Shown here one piece after another: positions 6,295 through 14,422 of a stretch of 27,158 nt of DNA. A program made the position numbers and the translations under genes. Position 1 is the first letter of the stretch; each line of letters opens with the position of its first letter. Origin of the DNA: Butyricicoccus_A sp964513445 (GTDB lineage Bacteria > Bacillota > Clostridia > Oscillospirales > Butyricicoccaceae). Location of the stretch: contig CAZEMM010000026.1 of assembly GCA_964513445.1 (NCBI GenBank), positions 1 through 27,158 of the forward strand, read 5' to 3'. The notes below the pieces were generated by a model, which was not told the DNA's origin, did not search any database, and worked only from the letters and a program-made list of their open reading frames with translations.

Positions 6295-8000
6295 ATAAAC
6301 AGATGCGATCCCGTATTTTTCTTCTTCTTCTGCTGTTCAGCGTTGCCGGCGTTGTCAGCGCTTGCGTGCTGACGCTAAGCATCACCATACGGTATATGAC
6401 CGATCAGGCGGAGCGCAACGTGTGCGATATGGCGCAGGCCGTCGGCGGGGCGTGCGCCTATATGAATGAAAAAGCGTATACCGGGGTATTGTCCGCCTTG
6501 CCGGAAGAGATGCGCGCGACGCTCATCACGCCGGAGGGCGAGGTGCTGTATGACTCGGACGCATCGGCGGCAAAGATGGAAAATCATCTCGACCGGCCGG
6601 AGATTCGCGATGCGCTGCAATATGGAGAGGGAGAGGACACCAGAAAGTCCTCTACGCTCAATGCAGCGACATATTATTATGCCGTACAGCTGTCCGACGG
6701 CCGCGTGCTGCGCCTGGCGCGCCGCTATTCCAGCATCCGCAATATGGTGCTCAGCTCGATTCCGGGCGTCGTGATAGTCATGCTTGTGCTGTTTGCTTTT
6801 GCGTTTGTGCTGTCCAAGCGTCTGGCGCGCTGGACGGTGCATCCGGTGGAGCAGGCGGTACGCAGGCTGGAGCAGGACGGCGAGGGCAGCGCAACCTATG
6901 ACGAGCTGACGCCGTTTGTCTCACATATCCAGCGGCAAAACCGTGAGCTGAACGACCAGCGTGAGACGCTCAAGCAGGAGCGTGAGATTTTGGGCGCGAT
7001 CACCAACAGTATGCGCGAGGGCCTGATGCTGCTCTCGCAGGAGAAAAATGTCGTTTCGGTCAACCCGAGCGCCATCCGTATGCTGGCAGGGCGCAGCGCG
7101 CATCAGGATGAATTTCAGGGGCGCAGCTACCTCATTGTCAATCACTCGGAGCAACTGCATACGTGTGTCGAACGTGCGCTGACAGGAGAGAGCAGCGACG
7201 CGCTGCTGACGATGCATGGCCAAATCTTTCATATTTATGCCAGTCCGATGATTCGATTCGCGCAGGTGCGCGGTGTAGTCGTCATCGTGCTGGATGAGAC
7301 ACAGCAGCGGCTTGCGGAGCGCAGCCGGCAGGAATTTTCCGCGAATGTCTCGCATGAGCTAAAAACGCCGCTCACCTCCATCTCCGGCTACGCGGAGATG
7401 ATGGAGAACGGCATGGTGGGCAGTATGGAGGATGTGCGCACCTTTTCCGGCAGCATCCACAAGGAGGCGTTGCGGCTGATCGCGCTGATTGAGGATATTA
7501 TCCAGCTCTCCCGCATAGAGGAGGCGCCTAAGCAGGCGGAAAAAATACGTGAGCCGATTGATCTAAACGAGCTGTGTGCCGTCATTGTCGAATCGCTGCA
7601 GCCGGTTGCGGACAGCAGCACCGTCAGCCTGCAGGTTTCCGGTCATGTGCCGGTCATTCCGGGCGAGGACGCCATGCTCAGCGAGATGGTGTACAACCTG
7701 TGTGAAAACGCCATCAAATATAATCGAAAAAACGGACACGTCTGGGTCACATTGACAGATTGCCCAGATGAAATCGCGCTGTGCGTGCGCGACGACGGCA
7801 TCGGCATTCCGGAGGATGCGCAGCCGCGCGTCTTTGAGCGGTTTTACCGTGTGGATAAAAGCCGATCCAAGCAGATCGGCGGCACCGGTCTCGGTCTTTC
7901 CATCGTCAAGCACGTGGTCGAATACCACGACGGACGGGTGGAGCTGGACAGCACGCCGGGCATCGGCACGGAAATCCGCGTCTACCTGCCAAATAAATAG
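6291..8000 (+). CDS. PhoR-type sensor histidine kinase
   Basis: This 569-residue membrane sensor kinase is the partner of the regulator it overlaps (ATGA). It has a transmembrane helix at about 9-33, an extracytoplasmic domain to about 150, and a second helix at about 153-175. A HAMP-like linker and a PAS-like domain (about 232-338) follow. The HisKA domain has phospho-acceptor His355 in FSANVSHELKTPLTS. The ATPase domain has an N box around Asn473, G1 DDGIGIP (501-507), an F box around FERFYRV and G2 GTGLGLS (531-537). The extracytoplasmic part is about 120 residues, consistent with the sensor domain seen in Firmicute PhoR/WalK-like kinases. All catalytic motifs are present. The ligand is unknown. 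Confidence 0.93.
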   Translation: MNKQMRSRIFLLLLLFSVAGVVSACVLTLSITIRYMTDQAERNVCDMAQAVGGACAYMNEKAYTGVLSALPEEMRATLITPEGEVLYDSDASAAKMENHLDRPEIRDALQYGEGEDTRKSSTLNAATYYYAVQLSDGRVLRLARRYSSIRNMVLSSIPGVVIVMLVLFAFAFVLSKRLARWTVHPVEQAVRRLEQDGEGSATYDELTPFVSHIQRQNRELNDQRETLKQEREILGAITNSMREGLMLLSQEKNVVSVNPSAIRMLAGRSAHQDEFQGRSYLIVNHSEQLHTCVERALTGESSDALLTMHGQIFHIYASPMIRFAQVRGVVVIVLDETQQRLAERSRQEFSANVSHELKTPLTSISGYAEMMENGMVGSMEDVRTFSGSIHKEALRLIALIEDIIQLSRIEEAPKQAEKIREPIDLNELCAVIVESLQPVADSSTVSLQVSGHVPVIPGEDAMLSEMVYNLCENAIKYNRKNGHVWVTLTDCPDEIALCVRDDGIGIPEDAQPRVFERFYRVDKSRSKQIGGTGLGLSIVKHVVEYHDGRVELDSTPGIGTEIRVYLPNK

Positions 8001-8005
8001 ACAAA

Positions 8006-8041
8006 ATCCCCCTGCATACAGGTTTGAACATGTAGGGGGAT
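8006..8041. terminator. Bidirectional terminator between the kinase and AAA-CYTH genes
   Basis: A 12-bp stem ATCCCCCTGCAT/ATGTAGGGGGAT (one G-U pair) has a 12-base loop and lies between two convergent stop codons. On the minus strand it runs into TTTTG. On the plus strand the T content after it is weak. Confidence 0.75.
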
Positions 8042-8044
8042 CGC

Positions 8045-9169
8045 TTATTGCTCGGTTGTTTGCTCGTCCTCCGGAGGGATTTCCTTTGCCAGCGAACGGT
8101 TTTTGTAGGCGGGATTGCCCGTCACCTCGCGCAGCACGTGCAGATAGTCGGGAAAGCGCACCGGCTGCTCCTCCGTATCCAGATGCACCTCCAGAATCGC
8201 CTGATGCGACCAAAACGGATAGACATCCAGCTCAAAGTACAGATTATTTTCGGTCAGGCAATAGCGGTTTTTGCGAATCTGCCGCAGCGAGGTGTCCGCA
8301 TTCATCAGCAGATTGAGGTATTCATCCTTGGTCAGCCGCTGCTCCGCCTCGGTGTGGCGGCGTGTTGAGGCGGTGGATTTTGTCGTCTTGACGTAGATAT
8401 AGCTGCCGTCATGCCCGCGCTGCCGCACGCGCAGCTCCATATTGCTGTCGGCGCACAGCAGATACGTCTGGATAATCTCTACACGGCTGCAATTGGGCAG
8501 CTTCTCCAGCCGGTCAAGATCAGGCATCGCGATGAGGAATTTGCGCTCGACCTCATATGGCTCCGGTTCGCCGAGAAAGCGCATGATCTCGTTGACCAGG
8601 CGGCGCATTTTGGCATTAAAATCGGTGGAATTGTCAATCACACGCAGGTATGGGTGGCCTGTCCAGCAGGAGATCAGCTTTTGATCCATGGCGATCGCCT
8701 GCTCCGGCGTCTCCGTGCGCGCCTGATTGTTTGCAAGCGAGTAAAACGCCTCCGCGCCCTGCGCCGCCGTGACAAGATGGAATACCGCGTCGTACCCGTC
8801 GCGGAAAGCAATCTCGCTGCCGCCCAGCTCACGACACAGTGTACGGAATTCCTCATCCGTCATATACGCCTTATTGTCCACAATGCCGCGGTCGGCCACG
8901 ATGAGGATTTTCTCATCGTCCATATTGTGCGCCGCCATCTCAAAAACGCGTTCCTTTTGAATTTGCAGCGAAACCAGCGCTTTTTGAAACTCATAATTGC
9001 TGCGCACCGTCCACGGCGCAACGCCGCCCAAAATTAGCTCGGACGCAGTTTCCGGGATAAATAACACCTTGTAGCCGCGTTGGGAGAGATTGGATTCGAT
9101 CCATGTCATGGCAGTGGATTTTCCCCCGCACGGGCCGCCGGTGATGACGATCTTGGTAATCGTTTTCAT
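8045..9169 (-). CDS. AAA-family ATPase fused to a CYTH (triphosphate tunnel) domain
   Basis: This 374-residue protein has two parts. Residues 1-200 form a nucleoside-kinase-like P-loop domain with Walker A GGPCGGKST (11-19) and a Walker B-like KILIVADRG (87-95). Residues 203-350 form a CYTH domain that opens with the diagnostic ExExK motif EVERK (Glu206, Glu208, Lys210) and continues with alternating charged strands (ELRVRQRG, YVKTTK, YFELDVY, ILEVHL) typical of triphosphate tunnel metalloenzymes. CYTH enzymes hydrolyse triphosphates such as tripolyphosphate or thiamine triphosphate, or make cAMP in some proteobacteria. The substrate here is unknown. AGGAGG precedes the ATG and a clear promoter lies at 9209-9237. 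Confidence 0.85.
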   Translation of the reverse strand: MKTITKIVITGGPCGGKSTAMTWIESNLSQRGYKVLFIPETASELILGGVAPWTVRSNYEFQKALVSLQIQKERVFEMAAHNMDDEKILIVADRGIVDNKAYMTDEEFRTLCRELGGSEIAFRDGYDAVFHLVTAAQGAEAFYSLANNQARTETPEQAIAMDQKLISCWTGHPYLRVIDNSTDFNAKMRRLVNEIMRFLGEPEPYEVERKFLIAMPDLDRLEKLPNCSRVEIIQTYLLCADSNMELRVRQRGHDGSYIYVKTTKSTASTRRHTEAEQRLTKDEYLNLLMNADTSLRQIRKNRYCLTENNLYFELDVYPFWSHQAILEVHLDTEEQPVRFPDYLHVLREVTGNPAYKNRSLAKEIPPEDEQTTEQ

Positions 9170-9208
9170 GCTTGCGCCCTCCTGTCAATCAAACAATATA
9201 CTATGTTC

Positions 9209-9237
9209 AGTATACCGAGTTTGCAGGAGTTCGTCAA
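9209..9237 (-). promoter_or_regulatory. Promoter of the AAA-CYTH gene
   Basis: On the minus strand, TTGACG (9237-9232) and TATACT (9214-9209) are 17 bases apart. The -10 ends 39 bases before the start codon. Confidence 0.7.
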
Positions 9238-9268
9238 TTATTTGGAGAAAACGGAAAGGAATTTCGGC

Positions 9269-10204
9269 TTATAATTGCAGCGTGTCCAGCGCGCGCTCCA
9301 GCGTTTCCGCCGAGGCGTGCAGCTGCTCCAGCTCCTGCTTGCTCAGCGGGATATCCAGCACGGTTTCCACACCGGAGCGTCCCACAACACAGGGCAGGCC
9401 GATACACACGCTGCCCAACCCGTAATGCCCCGCAGCATAGCAGGAAACCGGCAGTACGCCGTGCTCACCGCGGATGATGCAGGCAGCAATGCGCAGGATA
9501 GCCATGGCGATGCCATAATACGTCGCGCCCTTGTATTCTATGATTTCGTAGGCTGCGTGGCGCACCGATTCAAATATCGAGGAAAAATCATCCGATATGC
9601 TGCGCGCGGCGCAGTAGTCGGACAGATCAATGCCGGAAATATTTGCGCTCGACCAGACGGCAAGCTCGCTGTCTCCATGCTCGCCGATGACAAAGGCGTG
9701 CACATTGCGCCCGTCAACGCCCAACTGATGGCCCAGCAGCGATTTAAGGCGGGCAGTATCCAAGACGGTGCCCGAGCCGAGCACGCGGGAGGGCGGAAAG
9801 CCGGAGATGCGCAGGGCGACGCCAGTCAGCAGGTCGACCGGATTGGACACGATGAGCAGCACGGTGTCCGGGCAGGCGCGCTTGATCTCTGTGATGATGG
9901 CACGCATAACAGCGGCGTTGCGTGAGAGCAGGTCGAGACGGCTCTCACCCGGCTTTTGGCTGACGCCGGCGGCAATGATGACCAGGCCTGCGTCCTTCAA
10001 ATCGTCATAATCACCGTCGATTACGCGGCAGGGCTGGGAGGATGAGACGCTGTGGCTGATGTCCATCGCTTCGCCGTGCGCGCGCTGGCGGTTCATATCA
10101 ATGAGCACCAATTCGGAAAACAGTCCGTGTGTTGCCAGCGTATAGGCGGCGGTTGCGCCGACACTGCCGCAGCCGATGATGCCGCATTTTTGTGAATTTA
10201 CCAA
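9269..10204 (-). CDS. ldh: L-lactate dehydrogenase
   Basis: This NAD-dependent enzyme reduces pyruvate to L-lactate and reoxidises NADH in fermentation. It has the Rossmann motif GCGSVGAT (11-18). Gln83 lies in the QKPGESR loop and is the residue that selects pyruvate rather than oxaloacetate, so the protein is LDH rather than malate dehydrogenase. Arg89, Asn121 (SNPVD), Asp149/Arg152 (DTARLKSLLG) and the catalytic His176 in IGEHGDSE complete the active site. I place the start at a TTG (10204), giving 311 residues, because AAGGAAG is eight bases upstream. A GTG at 10222 would add six residues, but its ribosome binding site would have to lie inside the gene. No clear promoter or Rex-type operator was found upstream. 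Confidence 0.93.
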   Translation of the reverse strand: MVNSQKCGIIGCGSVGATAAYTLATHGLFSELVLIDMNRQRAHGEAMDISHSVSSSQPCRVIDGDYDDLKDAGLVIIAAGVSQKPGESRLDLLSRNAAVMRAIITEIKRACPDTVLLIVSNPVDLLTGVALRISGFPPSRVLGSGTVLDTARLKSLLGHQLGVDGRNVHAFVIGEHGDSELAVWSSANISGIDLSDYCAARSISDDFSSIFESVRHAAYEIIEYKGATYYGIAMAILRIAACIIRGEHGVLPVSCYAAGHYGLGSVCIGLPCVVGRSGVETVLDIPLSKQELEQLHASAETLERALDTLQL

Positions 10205-10263
10205 AATTAACACTTCCTTCACAATTTATAGAGGATAATGGGGTTTTCTTAGTGTTTCCCATG

Positions 10264-10272
10264 TGATATGAT
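10264..10272 (+). promoter_or_regulatory. Possible extended -10 promoter of the acyltransferase gene
   Basis: TGA-TATGAT forms an extended -10 with only a weak -35 (TTTTCT, 17 bases upstream). It lies 72 bases before the likely start codon, in the divergent gap shared with ldh. Confidence 0.3.
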
Positions 10273-10344
10273 ATATGCACGGATTTCGACCATTTGATGT
10301 CATTTTGATCCGTGATTATTTTGAAAAGAGATGATTTTAACACA

Positions 10345-11316
10345 ATGAAACGCAGAATGGTATATCCCGATGTATTGCGTGCGATTGGCTGTATCGCGGC
10401 GGTCGTCCTGAGTACGTCTCTGGCGACGGGACATATCGCGGTAAGCGGACTGTTTACATGGGCCGCACCGCTGTTCGTCATGCTGAGCGGTATGTTTATG
10501 CTGGATAATGGCAAGAGCCTTTCCGGGCGTGATGTGTCACGGCGATATGCACCGCGCCTGCTGGCGGCATATATCATATGGGGCATAATCGGCTTTGTGG
10601 TCAACGCGGTGACCAACGGCGTGCTGTCCGGCCTGCTGGTCGGGAGCAAGGGCTATCTGAGCTTTTTGCTTCTGATGATTATATTGGTTGCCTTTACCCC
10701 TGCACTGCGTGTCTTTACCCGCGCGGCACAGCCGCGGGAGCTGCTGTATTTGCTGGTGTTTGCGCTGCTCATCGGCAGCGTGTTCCCTTATATCAGCGTC
10801 ACGCTGTTGGGAGATACGAGCTTTGTATACACCGCACTGTTTGGCTTTGCCTACATCGGTGTGTTTGCGGCTGGTTGGTTTTTGCGTTCGGCGATGCTGA
10901 CGCGTCGGCAGCTGCGCTGGATTTATTTTGCGGGCGCAGCGTTTTTGGTGCTCAGTCTGCGCGGTATTTGGCTGGGCAGCACGGCATTTACCACAGTTCC
11001 CGCCATGATGGTCGTTTCGCCGGATGCAATTGTCATTGCAGTCGCTGTATTTCTGGTCGTCAAAAATACACTCGCGAACAGGCGGCTATCCGGCAAACTG
11101 CTGCGCGCGGTCGGCCTGCTGGCAAATCTCAGCTTTGGCATCTATCTGATTCATCCACTGCTGCTGGCATTCGTGTGCTATGTATTCAATGCGGCGGGCA
11201 TCATGCTGCCGGCAGCGGTGTTTATTCCTGTTGTCTCGATCATTTTGCTGCTGGTTTCCGGCCTGTTGGCCTTTCTCATTCAGAAGATACCGAAGGTCGG
11301 ACGATATCTTGTATAA
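10345..11316 (+). CDS. Acyltransferase-3 family membrane protein, probably divergent
   Basis: This protein of 323 residues has about ten hydrophobic helices and belongs to the acyltransferase-3 (OafA/WecH-like) family, whose members O-acetylate cell-surface glycans. Visible hallmarks are DVLRAIGCIAAVV at the N-terminus, PLFVMLSGMFML, TPALR after the fourth helix, and SFGIYLIHPLLL near the C-terminus. The histidine usually found at the end of the first helix (family consensus VVxxH) is replaced here by STS, and the HLW-type motif before TPxLR reads YLS. The protein may therefore be inactive or have another role. The ATG at 10345 is preferred to a GTG at 10312, although neither has a strong ribosome binding site. 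The gene abuts a broken kinase with no spacer. Confidence 0.75.
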   Translation: MKRRMVYPDVLRAIGCIAAVVLSTSLATGHIAVSGLFTWAAPLFVMLSGMFMLDNGKSLSGRDVSRRYAPRLLAAYIIWGIIGFVVNAVTNGVLSGLLVGSKGYLSFLLLMIILVAFTPALRVFTRAAQPRELLYLLVFALLIGSVFPYISVTLLGDTSFVYTALFGFAYIGVFAAGWFLRSAMLTRRQLRWIYFAGAAFLVLSLRGIWLGSTAFTTVPAMMVVSPDAIVIAVAVFLVVKNTLANRRLSGKLLRAVGLLANLSFGIYLIHPLLLAFVCYVFNAAGIMLPAAVFIPVVSIILLLVSGLLAFLIQKIPKVGRYLV

Positions 11317-11317
11317 C

Positions 11318-11791
11318 CCCTGTTCGCGGCTCAAGCCGGTCGCCATCAAGCAGTTCAATCCAAACGCGGAAAATCGGAAGGGCATGCGGGATGTTGAGGC
11401 GGAATGCAGAAAATTTGAAAATGAAGCGCGTCGTCTGCTGAAGATTAGGCATCCCAATGTTGTGTCCGTTGGTAATATTATTGTAGATGACGACGGTACG
11501 TTCATCCTGATGGAATTTTTGGAGGGCGCGACATTACAGGATTATCTGCGTGAAAATCCTGTGCTTTCGGAGCAACAGGCGCGTCAGCTGATTGCGCCGG
11601 TTTTTGACGCGCTGGAGGCCGTCCACGCGGAAGGAATTGTACATCGCGATGTCAAGCCGGCCAATATTATGCTGTGCCGGGATGGTACAGTCAAGCTGAT
11701 TGATTTTGGCAGTGCACGACAGATCGGCAGCTCGACAATTTCGGCCCGATTCTCATCGGCGGATTTTCAGGGGCATTATGCTGTATTGTGA
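11318..11791 (+). pseudogene. Hanks-type Ser/Thr protein kinase fragment, both ends missing
   Basis: The reading frame directly after the acyltransferase stop encodes the middle of a eukaryotic-like Ser/Thr kinase. It has subdomain II VAIKQF with the ATP lysine, a helix C region FENEARRLLKIRHPNVV, the hinge FILMEFLEGATL, catalytic loop HRDVKPANIM and the DFGSARQ motif. The glycine-rich loop and everything before it are absent. The similarity stops just after DFGSARQ, so the activation segment and C-lobe are missing. There is no start codon or ribosome binding site in front, and the frame is entered from within the acyltransferase gene in another frame. The fragment cannot encode an active kinase. 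It is the core of a decayed gene, apparently joined by deletion at both sides. Confidence 0.8.
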
Positions 11792-12015
11792 TAGTAGTCG
11801 TGCTGGAGACCGTACTGGGGTGGATGCTGCGCAGGAAGGTCGATTTGAAGACGGTAGCGATCGTCGAAATTGTCGCGATTGCCTATGTTGCGCGCGGAAA
11901 TATGCTTGCAAACTGCTTGGATACGATGGATTACATGACGCAGACGACGGTCTGCGCTGCGACTGCGTCCGATGTGCCCGACGCAGCGAGCTTGACTTTT
12001 CAAGGTTTTGCGTAA
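11704..12015 (+). pseudogene. Membrane-protein fragment after the kinase remnant
   Basis: In the next frame, overlapping the kinase tail, lies an open stretch encoding a hydrophobic helix (ILIGGFSGALCCIVIVVVLE). It is followed by LRRKVDLKTVAIVEIVAIAY and a polar end. A GTG at 11788 is the first possible start, but it lies inside the hydrophobic helix and has no ribosome binding site. The layout of hydrophobic helix, charged turn and second helix is loosely like PsiE-type proteins, but the match is weak and I do not assign a family. It looks like the 3' remnant of another gene brought next to the kinase fragment by deletion. Confidence 0.35.
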
Positions 12016-12088
12016 TCGTGCTTTGGAAAATGAATCATCTGCGGACATCCTGCATAATGGATGAAGCATCATACGGGCGTTTGTCGTG

Positions 12089-12116
12089 AGCCGTCGGTTT
12101 TTCCGGCGGCTTTTTT
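12089..12116 (+). terminator. Terminator closing the decayed acyltransferase/kinase locus
   Basis: The stem AGCCGTCGG/CCGGCGGCT (one G-U pair) has a five-T loop and is followed by a T run. It is an intact terminator, which suggests it belonged to the original gene at this locus. Confidence 0.85.
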
Positions 12117-12156
12117 GTTTCTGTATTTCATATTGCAAGACATGTTTACGTAGCAC

Positions 12157-12185
12157 TTGACAAATGATGTGTGCTATGTAATACT
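12157..12185 (+). promoter_or_regulatory. degV promoter
   Basis: A perfect -35 TTGACA (12157-12162), a 17-base spacer and AATACT (12180-12185) with TGT before it form an extended -10 promoter, 43 bases upstream of the start codon. Confidence 0.65.
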
Positions 12186-12228
12186 ATAGGAAGTGGTTAT
12201 TAAAACTATTTTATGTGAGGACGGGATT

Positions 12229-13083
12229 ATGGGAGAGAGAAAGACAGCAATTTTGGTCGACTCCGGCTGCGATGTGCCGCAGTCATTTGTGAGGGAATAT
12301 GGTATCAAGGTGGTCCGCTTGCGGGTAACATATGCAGAGGGAAGCTATCGGGACGGTCAAGATTTAGACCCGCGCGAGATTTACCGCCGCTTTTCAGAGG
12401 AAATTCCAAAGACGTCGACACCGGTTATGCAGGATTTTTACGATATTGTGGAGGAGATCAGGGCTGAAGGCTATGACAGCGTCATCGGCATCTTTATTTC
12501 ATGCCAACTGAGCAGCACCTGCCAGACGGCAAAGATGGTGTTGGAGGAGCAGAAGGATCTGCGCACCTTTGTTCTGGATACGAAAAATATTTCGGTCGGC
12601 TCCGGCCTGCTTGCCATGTGGGCAGCGGTTCAGCTGAAAAACGGTATGTCGTTTAAAGAGGTTACCGAGCAGCTTCCGAAGAAAATCCGGCAGTCTAAGG
12701 TTTTCTTTTATATGGATACGCTGGAATATCTGCGCAAGGGCGGACGCATTGGCATGGTCACATCGGTAGTCGGCAGCCTGCTCAAAATTAAGCCGATTAT
12801 CTCTTGCAATGAAGATGGAATCTATTATACCGTCGATAAAATTCGCGGCACGAAGGCAGGCGTGAGCAAAATTCTTGATCTCGCGGCCAATATGGCTGGC
12901 AATCAGCCGGTATGGCTGGCGCTTATGAACGGCGGTGCGCCGCAACAAGCGGAGGCGATCCGTCCTTCTCTGATACAGCGCATTAAGCAGGGAAATATCA
13001 TCGCAGAGGGGCAAATCGCAGGCTCTCTTGCCGTGCATACCGGCCCAGGCCTGATCGGCATCGGCGTGCTGGTCAATCCCTAA
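12229..13083 (+). CDS. DegV family fatty-acid-binding protein
   Basis: This 284-residue protein is of the DegV/FakB family. FakB proteins hold a fatty acid while the kinase FakA phosphorylates it, feeding exogenous fatty acids into phospholipid synthesis in Firmicutes. The sequence shows the N-terminal ILVDSGCDVP, the ISCQLSSTCQTA loop that contacts the carboxylate in family structures, and the conserved YLRKGGRIG in the second domain. The start is set by GAGG eight bases before the ATG and by alignment of ILVDSGCD with the family N-terminus. No fakA-like gene is in the window. The gene is monocistronic, with a good promoter and a strong shared terminator. Confidence 0.92.
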   Translation: MGERKTAILVDSGCDVPQSFVREYGIKVVRLRVTYAEGSYRDGQDLDPREIYRRFSEEIPKTSTPVMQDFYDIVEEIRAEGYDSVIGIFISCQLSSTCQTAKMVLEEQKDLRTFVLDTKNISVGSGLLAMWAAVQLKNGMSFKEVTEQLPKKIRQSKVFFYMDTLEYLRKGGRIGMVTSVVGSLLKIKPIISCNEDGIYYTVDKIRGTKAGVSKILDLAANMAGNQPVWLALMNGGAPQQAEAIRPSLIQRIKQGNIIAEGQIAGSLAVHTGPGLIGIGVLVNP

Positions 13084-13125
13084 CAGGCAAAAAAGTGCAA
13101 TTGAAAACGCGCTGGGCGCGCTGAA

Positions 13126-13166
13126 AAAACGGCCATACCGGATTTGATTTCCGATATGGCCGTTTT
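13126..13166. terminator. Bidirectional terminator between degV and eutH
   Basis: A 17-bp stem (AAAACGGCCATACCGGA with TCCGATATGGCCGTTTT, one G-U pair) has a short loop and is flanked by A and T runs. It serves both convergent genes. Confidence 0.9.
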
Positions 13167-13186
13167 ATTTTGGATTTTCAGCCGCT

Positions 13187-14422
13187 CTATGCTTGCCGCT
13201 CGATTGAGCTTTCCGCCTTAGCAAGCAGTGTGGGAGACAGCAGGTTCGCGAGAAACAGCGCGCTCAGGCCGCAGGCCAGCTTTGCGAAGATCATCGGCAG
13301 GATCATGGACGAATTGACGCCCGCGACAAAGCCGAGATGGTCGCCAAACATAAAGGCGGCGCACGATGCAAACGCGATATTGAGCAGCTTGCCCTTGGGG
13401 TTCATATCCTTGACCATCTGGAAGGTCGGAATATTATTGGCAAGCGTTGCGACGATACCGGCGGAGGCCGCGTCGTTCAGGCCGATTTTACTGCCCAGCT
13501 TCGCCAGTGGCTTTCCGAAGTGACGCTTGATCCATTCGACCATCGGGAACGCGCCGATGAGGATAAAGGCGATGTCACCCAGTATTTCAATGCTGTTGGC
13601 GAGCGGCGAGATTCCCTCTGCATTCGGTTCTATCATCAGATGGAACAGCGGCAGACGGATGTTTGTTTCATATTGGAATACCGCAATGCCGACAAAGACC
13701 GCAATCATCGCCGTGATAAACGTACCGAATTTTGCAAAGCCGTTCATCAGTGCGACCGGCTTGAACCACAGTCCGGCGGCAAGCACGGCGGCGACGATGA
13801 CGACCGGCAGTATGGCAAACAGCATTGTGAGAAAATCCATTTTGTACGGGGTGGTCAGCGTCATGACGATACCGCCGACCAGACAGCCGATCGGCGCAGT
13901 GATAACGCCGACAAGCACGCCGCACGCAAGCAGCGGACGATCCTCTTTTTTCAGCAAGCCGAGCGCGACCGGAATGACAAACAGCAGGATGCATCCCATC
14001 GTGCAGCCGACAACGATACCGGCGAACTGCCCCATAGCGATGTCCTCGCCTGCAAGCTCGACGGCAAGCGGATAACCGCCCGCATCTGCCAGCAGCAGCG
14101 TTGTGGCAAAAATTGCAGGGGAAGAGCCGAGCATCTCATAGATCGGACTGATAATGGGATTGAGCACCATACTGAGCACGGGAGCTGCGGCGATGACACC
14201 CACCATGGCAATGGCAAGCGGTCCCATCGCCTGAAAGCCCTCATCAAATGCCGCGCCATAGCCGCGCTTGTTGCCCTGCGCCTTGTCCACGATGCCGAGG
14301 AACATGAATAGCATCATGATCGTGATGATGACGGTGTTAAACGACAGGTTGGAGATGTAGTCATGGAGACTTGCGGAAAAGCCTGACCAATCGGTCACTT
14401 CCGCAATCAGATCAGATGGCAT
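13187..14422 (-). CDS. eutH: EutH-type ethanolamine permease
   Basis: This 411-residue polytopic membrane protein, about 10-11 helices, matches the EutH family that takes up ethanolamine. Family hallmarks visible are IMMLFMFLGIVDK near residue 35, the FDEGFQAMGPLAIAMVG segment, NPIISPIYEMLG, LLLADAGGYPLAVELAGED and the C-terminal FASCAAFMFGDHLGFVAG. The N-terminus is about 25 residues longer than typical EutH. This start is nevertheless supported by AAAGGAA at a good distance before the ATG. No other ethanolamine genes (ammonia lyase, microcompartment, EutVW) are in the window, so its use as a solitary transporter, or with enzymes elsewhere, is inferred. Confidence 0.9.
   Translation of the reverse strand: MPSDLIAEVTDWSGFSASLHDYISNLSFNTVIITIMMLFMFLGIVDKAQGNKRGYGAAFDEGFQAMGPLAIAMVGVIAAAPVLSMVLNPIISPIYEMLGSSPAIFATTLLLADAGGYPLAVELAGEDIAMGQFAGIVVGCTMGCILLFVIPVALGLLKKEDRPLLACGVLVGVITAPIGCLVGGIVMTLTTPYKMDFLTMLFAILPVVIVAAVLAAGLWFKPVALMNGFAKFGTFITAMIAVFVGIAVFQYETNIRLPLFHLMIEPNAEGISPLANSIEILGDIAFILIGAFPMVEWIKRHFGKPLAKLGSKIGLNDAASAGIVATLANNIPTFQMVKDMNPKGKLLNIAFASCAAFMFGDHLGFVAGVNSSMILPMIFAKLACGLSALFLANLLSPTLLAKAESSIERQA

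Noticed and set aside
13337..14311. 324-residue plus-strand ORF opposite eutH
   Set aside because: Very rich in His, Arg, Asp and Gln, as expected from the complement of a membrane-protein gene. It has no family motif.
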